Below are positions 15,591 through 24,300 of a DNA stretch of 64,000 nt, piece by piece. Under the pieces are notes generated by a model. That model saw only the letters and a list, made by a program, of their open reading frames with translations. It did no database searches and was not told the DNA's origin. This DNA comes from JANOSH01 sp031415695 (lineage in GTDB: Bacteria; Actinomycetota; Acidimicrobiia; Acidimicrobiales; Ilumatobacteraceae): the NCBI GenBank assembly GCA_031415695.1, contig JANOSH010000061.1, positions 248,001 through 312,000 of the forward strand. Direction: 5' to 3'. Within the stretch, counting starts at the first letter, position 1. Each line of letters opens with the position of its first letter. A program made the translations under genes and the position numbers.

Positions 15591-16700
15591 CTATTCGTAC
15601 ACCAGCACACCGCGGATGTTCTTACCGTCGCGCATGTCTTCGTAGCCCTCGTTGACACCTTCGAGCGGGTAGGTTCGCGTGACGAGACCATCGAGATCGA
15701 GCTGCCCTTCGCGATACAGGCCTATGAGCTTGGGAATATCGGCGCGCGGGTTGCCGGAACCGAACAGTGACCCGACTACTTGTTTTTCCATGAGTGTGAG
15801 GTCGAGCAGGCTGATGTTGGCCGACATCTCCATAGCTGGGTGGATGTTGGTAATGACGATGCGGCCCCGCTTGGCTGCCAGTGCGGCGGCTTCGTTGAGT
15901 ACCGCACCCGAACCGACGCCCATGGTCATGATGACCTTGTTGGCCATCTGGCCCCACGAGATCTCTTGGATCAACCCGAACGCTTCGGTCATGGACGCTG
16001 CGGTGTGGGTGGCACCGAACTCCATAGCCTTCTCACGTTTGAACTCGACCGGGTCGATGGCGATGATGCGCTTCGCCCCCGCCAACTTCGCGCCTTGGAT
16101 GGCGTTAGCGCCGATGCCACCGACCCCGACAACGGCCACCGTGTCGCCAGGACGTACTTCGGCGGCGTACACGGCCGAGCCCCAGCCGGTGACAACGCCG
16201 CAGCCAAGTAGACAGGCACGGTCGAGCGGGACGTCTTTTTCGATCTTGATGCACGACGCTTCGTTGACGACCGTGTGCTTGGAGAACGTGCCGAGCATGC
16301 ACATGAGCCCTAGGTCTTGCCCGCGAGCGTGGTGGCGGGCCTCGCCGTTGACTTGACGACCGATAGCCATGAGCGCGCCAAGGTCGCAGAGGTTCTGGTG
16401 GCCGGTGGAGCAGCTGGGGCAACGACCGCAGCTGGGGATAAACCCGAACACCACGTGGTCGCCAGGTTCAAGCCAGCTCACCCCGGTGCCGACCTTTTCG
16501 ACAACTCCTGCACCTTCATGGCCGCCGATAATCGGTAGGCCAAAAGGCAGATCGCCAGTGGTGAGGTGTTCGTCGGAGTGACACATGCCCGATGCGGCGA
16601 GTTTGACTAACACCTCGCCGTCCTTGGGATCATCGAGTTCAATTTCCTCGACGCTCCATGGCGTGTTGACTTCCCAGAGAATGGCAGCAGTTGTCTTCAT
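15591..16700 (-). CDS. NDMA-dependent zinc alcohol dehydrogenase, second paralogue
   Basis: A 369-residue paralogue of the preceding dehydrogenase, with the same catalytic (GMCHSDEH, GGHEGAG, GCGVVTGWGSAV) and structural (CGRCPSCSTGHQNLC) zinc sites, NAD motif GVGGIG and C-terminal NIRGVLVYE. It lacks the short insertion around residue 60 of its neighbour. It is the first gene of the operon. I chose the ATG at 16700, which matches the neighbour's MKTKAAVLW start; the open frame continues 57 codons upstream but there runs antisense to mftA. Only 60 bp separate it from mftA, so the two share a divergent promoter region. Confidence 0.9.
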   Translation of the reverse strand: MKTTAAILWEVNTPWSVEEIELDDPKDGEVLVKLAASGMCHSDEHLTTGDLPFGLPIIGGHEGAGVVEKVGTGVSWLEPGDHVVFGFIPSCGRCPSCSTGHQNLCDLGALMAIGRQVNGEARHHARGQDLGLMCMLGTFSKHTVVNEASCIKIEKDVPLDRACLLGCGVVTGWGSAVYAAEVRPGDTVAVVGVGGIGANAIQGAKLAGAKRIIAIDPVEFKREKAMEFGATHTAASMTEAFGLIQEISWGQMANKVIMTMGVGSGAVLNEAAALAAKRGRIVITNIHPAMEMSANISLLDLTLMEKQVVGSLFGSGNPRADIPKLIGLYREGQLDLDGLVTRTYPLEGVNEGYEDMRDGKNIRGVLVYE

Positions 16701-16712
16701 GAGTCCGAGCAT

Positions 16713-16730
16713 ACGTGACCGTTGCCACGT
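16713..16730. promoter_or_regulatory. Inverted repeat ACGTG-N8-CACGT between divergent alcohol dehydrogenase and mftA
   Basis: ACGTG (16713-16717) and CACGT (16726-16730) form a dyad inside the 60-bp divergent promoter region. A dimeric regulator such as the TetR-type MftR could bind here and control both transcripts. No mftR gene is visible in the window, so the regulator is unknown. Confidence 0.35.
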
Positions 16731-16760
16731 CTGCGTTCCTGGCCCGGTATCGTTGCCGGT

Positions 16761-16865
16761 ATGGACACAACGACCGAAATTGTCGACGCTGAAGCTGCCG
16801 AGTTGCTCGAAGATGAACTGCTCATCGAGGAAATATCGATCGACGGGATGTGCGGCGTCTACTGA
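16761..16865 (+). CDS. mftA: Mycofactocin precursor peptide MftA
   Basis: A 34-residue peptide. The leader is acidic (AEAAELLEDELLIEEI), and the core ends in IDGMCGVY, the diagnostic C-terminus of MftA. MftC decarboxylates and cross-links the terminal Val-Tyr pair, and MftE later releases it as the seed of the redox cofactor mycofactocin. The ATG at 16761 lacks a strong ribosome site (CCGGT only). mftB starts 14 bp after its stop. Confidence 0.95.
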   Translation: MDTTTEIVDAEAAELLEDELLIEEISIDGMCGVY

Positions 16866-16879
16866 CGTCACCCCAACTA

Positions 16880-17155
16880 ATGGCGGTCACGCTCGACGCT
16901 CCCTTCGAACTACACCCTCAGGCGGCTGTGCGCCCCGAGCCGTTCGGCGCGCTCGTCTATCACTACGGCACGCGGCGGCTCGTGTTCCTGCGCAAGCCCG
17001 AAGTGTTGGCAGTCGTCGAGCACCTGGCCGAGCACAACTCGGTTGGCGAAGTTCTCGCCGCATGCGGGGTAGCCGAACAGCGCTGGCCGTCATTCATGCG
17101 GGCCTTAACGTCATTGGAAGAATCGGAGATTATTCGTGAGCGCACTCGTCACTGA
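16880..17155 (+). CDS. mftB: Mycofactocin peptide chaperone MftB
   Basis: A 91-residue RiPP recognition element protein that binds the MftA leader and presents it to MftC. The family wording is clear: LHPQAAVRPEPFGALVYHYGTRRLVFL, ending LEESEIIRERT. I chose ATG 16880; an upstream in-frame GTG at 16850 would overlap the mftA 3' end. The 3' end overlaps mftC by 20 bp. Confidence 0.93.
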   Translation: MAVTLDAPFELHPQAAVRPEPFGALVYHYGTRRLVFLRKPEVLAVVEHLAEHNSVGEVLAACGVAEQRWPSFMRALTSLEESEIIRERTRH

Positions 17156-18257
17156 CCTGAAACGTGGCCTCGACGCCCCCATTTGTCTCACTTGGGAACT
17201 CACCTACGCGTGCAATCTGTCGTGTATCCACTGCCTGTCGTCGTCGGGTCGGCGAGACCCGCGTGAGCTCACCACCGACGAAGCGAAATCGGTGCTCGAT
17301 CAGCTCGCTGCGCTTAAGGTGTTCTATATCAACATCGGTGGTGGCGAACCGACATTGCGGCGAGACTTTCTCGAACTGGTCGACTATTCCATTGGCAAGT
17401 CCATCGGTGTGAAGTTCTCGACCAACGGCGCGTTCATCGATGCCGAGGCGGCGCGCCGGTACGCGTCGATGGACTATCTCGATATCCAGATTTCCATCGA
17501 CGGTATCGACGCCGCCACCAACGATGCCGTGCGCGGCACCGGGTCCTACGACACCGCTCGCCGGGCCATGGACAACTTGTCCGACGCCAACTTCGGCCCG
17601 TTCAAGATCAGCTTGGTGGTCACCCGCCAAAACGTCCACCAACTCGATGAATTCAAGGCTCTCGCCGATTCTTACGGCGCCCAACTGCGAGTAACCCGCC
17701 TTCGCCCATCCGGGCGTGGCGCCGACAGCTGGCACGACCTGCATCCCACCAACGATCAGCAGCGAGACATCTACCGTTGGTTACTCAAGCACGGCGAGAA
17801 CGTGCTCACCGGCGACTCGTTCTTCCATCTCAATGCCCTGGGTGAACCGCTCCCTGGTCTCAACATGTGCGGCGCCGGTCGAATCGTGTGTCTTATCGAC
17901 CCCATCGGCGATGTGTACGCCTGCCCGTTTGTGCTGCACGACGAGTTCAAGGCGGGCAGCGTGCGTGACCCTGGTGGGTTCGCAAAGGTCTGGCGCGAGA
18001 GCGAGCTGTTCCTCTCCCTTCGCGAACCCCAGTCGCCTGGTGCGTGTACGAGCTGTGGCCATTACGACGCCTGCCAAGGCGGTTGCATGGCTGCCAAGTT
18101 TTTCACCGGGTTGCCGCTCGACGGCCCCGATCCCGAATGCATCGGTGGTCATGCCGACGAAGCGCTCGCTGCGGTGGCAGCGGCTGCACGTCCGCAGCCG
18201 ACTAACAATCACACCTCACCAGTAGCGTTCACACGCCGCTCGTCTGCGATGTCGTAG
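17136..18257 (+). CDS. mftC: Mycofactocin radical SAM maturase MftC
   Basis: A 373-residue radical SAM enzyme. The CNLSCIHC motif (CxxxCxxC, about residues 24-31) binds the SAM [4Fe-4S] cluster. GGGEPT follows, and a C-terminal SPASM domain carries the auxiliary-cluster cysteines (MCGAGRIVC, YACPF, CTSCGHYDACQGGC). MftC performs oxidative decarboxylation of the terminal tyrosine of MftA and a carbon-carbon bond to valine. The GTG start lies within mftB. mftD, which usually follows, is absent here; the next gene is convergent after a strong terminator hairpin. Confidence 0.95.
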   Translation: MSALVTDLKRGLDAPICLTWELTYACNLSCIHCLSSSGRRDPRELTTDEAKSVLDQLAALKVFYINIGGGEPTLRRDFLELVDYSIGKSIGVKFSTNGAFIDAEAARRYASMDYLDIQISIDGIDAATNDAVRGTGSYDTARRAMDNLSDANFGPFKISLVVTRQNVHQLDEFKALADSYGAQLRVTRLRPSGRGADSWHDLHPTNDQQRDIYRWLLKHGENVLTGDSFFHLNALGEPLPGLNMCGAGRIVCLIDPIGDVYACPFVLHDEFKAGSVRDPGGFAKVWRESELFLSLREPQSPGACTSCGHYDACQGGCMAAKFFTGLPLDGPDPECIGGHADEALAAVAAAARPQPTNNHTSPVAFTRRSSAMS

Positions 18258-18305
18258 CTCAGCAGTCGACCGCCGTACAGCCGCCCCTTCCGTCCGACTT
18301 CTTGT

Positions 18306-18336
18306 GCGCTCGGTAGCGTCCACAGCTACCGAGCGC
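18306..18336. terminator. Bidirectional terminator hairpin between mftC and the surface-protein gene
   Basis: GCGCTCGGTAGC at 18306-18317 and its perfect complement GCTACCGAGCGC at 18325-18336 form a 12-bp stem with a 7-base loop. The hairpin lies in the 89-bp gap between two convergent genes. It has no long T tract, but its stability and place support termination in both directions. Confidence 0.8.
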
Positions 18337-18346
18337 CCAAGTATCT

Positions 18347-21300
18347 TCAGCTAGCCCGATGGTTCGACGACACGAGACGCGACCGGCGCCGTGCTGAGGC
18401 AGCGAGCGCAAGCCCAATGCCTATCAGCAGGACAAGCGCCCCCCCGATGAGGATCCGCAAGATATCGGCGCCGGTCCTCGGTAGGGCCGCCGACCGCAAG
18501 GTCACGGGCACATTGTCCACGTTGTTGGAAGCGACGGTGTCGCCCGCAACTCCGACCGTCGCCGTATTCGTGATGGATCCCACCGAAGCGACAACCACAA
18601 CGTGGAGCACGATGGTTTTTGATTCGCCCGGTGCCAGAACCCCGGCGTAGCTACCGGTGAGCTGCTCCGGTGTCACGTCGAGCACCCAGCCATCACCGGT
18701 GGCCGACACGCCGCGGACACCCGGCGGGAGCAGGTCGTCTACCGTTACGTTGCTCACGTTGGTCACGCTGTGGTTCGTGATCGTGAGCGTGTAGGTGATC
18801 TCCTGACCCGTTGTCGGTGTCGGCGTGCTGACCGCAATGGTGATGCCAACATCGACATTGCCGACGAACCCGAAGTCGACCGAAAGGTTGGTCGATACGT
18901 CGGGCCGGGCGGCGTCGCCCGTCGTCTGATCGATATCGGTCGTCGGTTCGGTCGGACCGAGAACTACGACGTCCGACTGCGCCGAGGCCGCCGTGCCGGC
19001 ACCATCGTCATTGCTGTCGATGTCGTTGTTCGCCGACGCTGCGTCCGGATCGGTCGAGATCCGGTTGACGAGAGCGCCGCTCGTGAAGTTCACTCCGGCG
19101 ACACGAACCGCGTACGAGCCAGCCGCCAAACCGTCGAAGCGGTAGTAGCCGCCGCCCGCCGTCGTGGCCGTAGCACCAGTCGGGGTCAGGGTCCCGTCGA
19201 GGAGCTCGAGGACAACACCATCGATGCCAGGTTCACCGCTGTCGATGTCACCGTCATGGTTGATGTCGAGCCACACCCGGTTGCCGAGGCTGTAGGTCAC
19301 GTTGGCTTGCGCCGAATCCTGGACCGGTCCGGGTACGGCACCGCCGGTGGTACCGGTGGCCGTCGCGATTGCGGTGTTCGTCACGTTTGCCGTCGCGGTC
19401 GTCGTGCATGTGTACGCCGGGAGACTGACGCCGACTGCTAGGTCGAAGCTCACATGCGCACAGCCTGATGCCACCGCGTCGGTCACCGTGATGCCGGTGA
19501 GGCCGGCCGAGCCGACGTTCGACACGACGATCTGCCATTCGACGAGGGTTCCGGCCGGAACGGTCACCGTGTCAGCGAAGGCATCGCTGCTACCGGCCTT
19601 GCGGACGGTCTTGGTGATCGAGAGGGCCGGGACCGGCGCCCAGAAGCCGAAGTCGACGTTCAGGTTGTCCTGGCCGTCGGCCGCAGCCGTGCCGCCAGCG
19701 GTCGAGCCGCCGCCGTATGTCGCGGGTTGATCTTCGCCCGAGACGCCGGCGCCGAGCGCGACGGCCGGGGAACGAACCCCGTTCGTTGCCGCGGTGCCGC
19801 TGTCAATGCCGTGGTCCTGGAAGTCGGTCGATGTGGCGAAGGTCGACTGGTTGCCCGTCGATGACACCCAATACTGGAGCGAACCGCCAGCCTGGAAGTT
19901 CACCGGATCAATCACGACCACGTAGGTGAGCGGTGCGAGCCCGTCAAACCGGTAGCGGCCGTTCGAGTCGGTCGTCACCGTGTGGAGCGCGGCGCCCGTC
20001 GGGTTCCCGGAACCGTCAGCGGCATAGAGCTTCACGATTACGGCCGCCTTCGCCAGTTCGCCACCGTTGCGGCTGCCGTCGTTGGCCGTTCCGCCACCGG
20101 CGCCGTTGTCGATCCAGACGTAGTTGCCAAGCGAGAAGCCCGGGGTCGTGATCGAGGCTTCGGAATCATTGTTCGTCGTCGAAGCCGCCGTATCGGTCGC
20201 GACCGTCGGGACTACGAGGACGTTCGTTTCCGTCACCTCACCAGAAGCCGGCGAGATGTAGGCCACGTTCTTGATCGTCGACGGGGCAAGCCCGCTATTG
20301 ACCGTGCCCGTGACCGTGATCACCGACGCGTTCGTGGCCGAAGCCAGGGTGCCCGTCGACGTACACACCAGCGTCCCCAGCACACATGAGAACCCGGTGC
20401 CACTGATCGCCGAGATCGTCACACCAGATGGTGCAATGTCAGTAACGGTGTAACCGGTGATCGCTGTTCCCGGACCATTGTTTCGAGCCGTCAACGTGTA
20501 GGTAACGGTGGCGCCGGGAATGTACGGGCCAGCCGATGTGACGACCTTGGTCAACTGAAGATCGACAGCAGGGACGATCGTGACCGAAGCCTGCGCGTCG
20601 TTGTTGGTTGTCGATGTCGTCGTATCGGTCGCCAACGTCGGGACCGACAACACATTCGTTTCAGGGGTCGTCTCACCAGAAGCCGGCGACACGTACACCA
20701 CGTTCTTCAGTGTTGAGCCGAGTGTTACTCCGGCGTTCACTGTGACCGTCACGGTGATCGGCGAAGCATCCGTCAACGCAGCCAAACCAGCATTCGACGA
20801 ACACGACACCGTGCCCAACGTACACGTCCAACCCGTCCCCGAAATCGCCGTGGCCGTCAAACCAGACGGAACAAGATCAGTCACCGTGAACCCAGCCGCA
20901 GCCGAGTTCGGACCGTTGTTCCGAGCAGTCAATGTATAGGTCAACGAATCACCAGGACGACGAGGATCAACACCAGCAACCGACTTCGTGACCGACAAAT
21001 CCATCGTCGGACCAGGAGTCGTAACCGAAGCTTGGGCATCATTGTTCGTCGTCGACGTCGCGGTATCAGTCGAGACAGTCGGGACCACCAACACATTCGT
21101 TTCGGTCACTTCACCAGAAGCCGGCGACACATACGCCACGTTCTTCAACACCGTCGATGCAGCCAAACCGGTATTGACCGTGCCGGTCACGGTGATCACT
21201 GCCGCGTTCGTCGCCGAAGCCAACGAACCGGTCGAGGTGCACACCAGGGTGGCGAGCACACACGTGAACCCAGTACCCGAGATGGCGGTGATCGTGACAC

Positions 21301-24300
21301 CAGATGGTGCAATGTCAGTAACGGTGTAACCGGTGATCGCTGTTCCCGGACCATTGTTCCGAGCCGTCAACGTGTAGGTAACGGTGGCGCCGGGAATGTA
21401 CGGCCCAGCCGACGTGACGACCTTGGTCAACTCAAGGTCGACCGCAGGAACGATCGTGACCGACGCCTGCGCGTCGTTGTTCGTCGTCGACGTCGTCGTA
21501 TCAGTCGCCAACGTCGGGACCACTAGAACGTTCGTTTCCGGAGTCGTCTCACCAGAAGCGGGCGACACGTACACCACGTTCTTCAGTGTTGAGCCGAGTG
21601 TTACTCCGGCGTTCACTGTCGCCGTGACGGTGATCGCTGCTGCTGATATTGAAGCGGCCAGCCCGGCATTCGATGAGCATGAAACGGTGCCCAACGTGCA
21701 GGTCCATCCGGTGCCGGTGATCGCGGTTGCGGTCAAGCCGGAAGGGACGAGGTCGTTCACGGTGAACCCTGTTGCGGCCGAGTTCGGGCCGTTGTTCGTG
21801 ACGGTCAAGATGTAGGTGAGCGTGTCACCAGGGCGCCGCGGATCGGAACCTGCGACTGTTTTCGTGATCGACAGGTCCATTGTCGGGCCCGGCGTGGTGA
21901 CTGATGCCTGCGCATCATTATTCGTCGTCGACGCAACCGTGTCAGTCGACAGGGTGGGGACTACGAGCACGTTCGTTTCGGTCACCTCACCAGAAGCCGG
22001 CGACACATACGCAACATTCTTCAACACTGTTGATGCAGCCACACCGGTATTGACGGTGCCGGTCACGGTGATGACCGACGCGTTCGTCGCCGAAGCAAGG
22101 GTGCCAGTTGCGGTACATACCTGGGTGGCGAGTACGCACGTGAACCCGGTGCCGGAGATTGCGGTGATCGTGACACCAGATGGTGAAACATCGGTGACCG
22201 TGTAACCAGCCGAAGCTGTGCCTGGCCCGTTGTTCCGGGCCGTCAACGTGTACGACACCGTCGCGCCAGACGAATACGGCCCAGCCGACGTGACGGCCTT
22301 CGTCACCTGAAGATCGATCATTGGCACGAAGCTGAAGTCGACCGTGAGATTGTTCTCGTCAGCACCGCCAGCTACTCCACTTTCCGAGCCCGAGCCATAG
22401 CTGCCCGGCTCGTTCTCGGTGGTCGGCATACCTACACCCAAAGTCACCTTGGGGCTGAGGATGCCGTTGGTCGCCGGATCGGCGTTGTCGATACCATGGT
22501 CGCGGTTGTCCTGACCGATGGCAAAGGCCGACTCGTTCCCCGTTGACGACAGCCAATTCATCAGCACACCGACACCAGAGAAGTTCGAGCCATTCACCCG
22601 AACTACATAGTCGCCGGCATCGAGCGCGTTGAACTTGTAGAACCCGCTCGCGTCGGTCGTGACCGTCGCCAGCGCGGCGCCTGTCGGGTTGCCCGAGCCG
22701 TCGGAAGCGAACAGGCTGACCGAGACGCCCGCCTTACCGGCTTCGGTGCCGTCCTTGATGCGGTTGTTCTTTACGCCAGCGCCACTGCCGTCATCGACGA
22801 ACACGTAGTTGCCGAGCGAGTACTTCGTCACCGCGGGCGAATAGCCGAAGTCGACGGCGTGGGCGTTCTGACCCGGACCGTTGATGGTGAGTGCGTCGCT
22901 CACACCCGTGCCGGTGTTGGCATCGGAACCCGTCTCGGTTCCGACCGTCTTCGACGTAATGTTGCGGGTTCCGCCGCCGAAGCTCACGGTCGTCGGAGCC
23001 GACACGGTATAGGTGGCGCCTGAGGCGAGTTCGGTGACGCCGTAGATGTTCGCTGCGTCGTTTGTGCCAACCGCCGAGGAGAACCGGTAGTTGCCGTTGC
23101 TGTCGGTTACGGCCGTGCGGGCAGCGAACCCGGTGACCGTGAGCGTCACGACGACACCCGAGATCGGGAGTTCACCGCCGTCCTGGATACCGTTAGCATT
23201 GGCGTCGTACCACACGCGGTTACCGACCTCGACGGGGGCAGCCGCGGCAAGCAACTCGAGGTCGGTGAGTGCCCCAGCTTTGCCGAAGCCGTTCGGATCG
23301 AGGGAGAAGCTAATACCGAACTCCTGGTAGCCGCATTGCTTCCAGGGCTGGAAGCCACAGCTGGCAGAGAACACGCCCGCCGGGCCGTTGCCGCGACGGA
23401 GACCGTTCGTCTCGAACACGTAGGCGATGCCATGGGTAAAGAGCGGGTCGTCGGCATCGAGCAGTTTGATGGGAAGTTCGGGGTTGCCTGGGATTTTGGC
23501 TATACCGCCCTCGTGTGACTCTGCGTGCACCCACGTCGGGTCGGAGTCGACGGCGTTGTCGTTGAAGAACTCGCCACTCCCCGGACCACCGACCACTGTT
23601 CCCGCTGTCGCTCCACCGGACTGTCCGACAGTGGTCGACCAACCCGAGAGGGTCCCGCCGCCAAGCGCAGGGCTTTGAGCCACCGTGCCGGCGTTCTCCG
23701 CCGCAAAGAGGCCGGAAGTCATATACGCGGTGCGAAGGAGATCGCCGGCGACCTGTGAGTTCTCGACCATCGTGGTAGAGCCGTTCACCGGGGTGAAGTG
23801 CTGCGCACCTGACCCCTGCCAGGCCCAACGATCAGCGAAGGAAAGCAGCAAACCGCCATCGTCGGCAAACTCGATGTCCGAGAGGATCGGCTGATGGTTA
23901 GTAGGGCTTTGGGTGTAGAGCGCAGGGTCGTCAGACCAGGTATTCCACTGCCTCGCCCACGGGGCGAGGTCGCACGTTCCACTGGTCACTCGCGAACAGG
24001 CTCGGCTGTAGTCGAGCTGAATGCCCGGCAGTGCGTTGGCATCGGCGACGAGGTTCCCAGACCAGCTGTCGGTAGCAACGGTGGCAGAGCCGTCAGGCAG
24101 AGCAACGGCTGCGGTTCCCGGGTTGTAGGCGTAGACGAAGGCACCGAGGTCGGCGCGTGTTCCGGTTGATCCGTCGCACACGACACCGGCGTAGACGAGG
24201 CCGTCGTGGACGGCGAGGCCCCACGGGCGGTTGGTTCCAGCCGTACAAACCGGGTTCGGGATCGCTTCGGCGGCGGCGACGCCATTGGCGGTGCCGTCGA

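Noticed and set aside
16701..16871. 57-codon upstream extension of the second alcohol dehydrogenase
   Set aside because: It runs antisense through mftA, and the family start MKTTAAILW matches the paralogue exactly at 16700.
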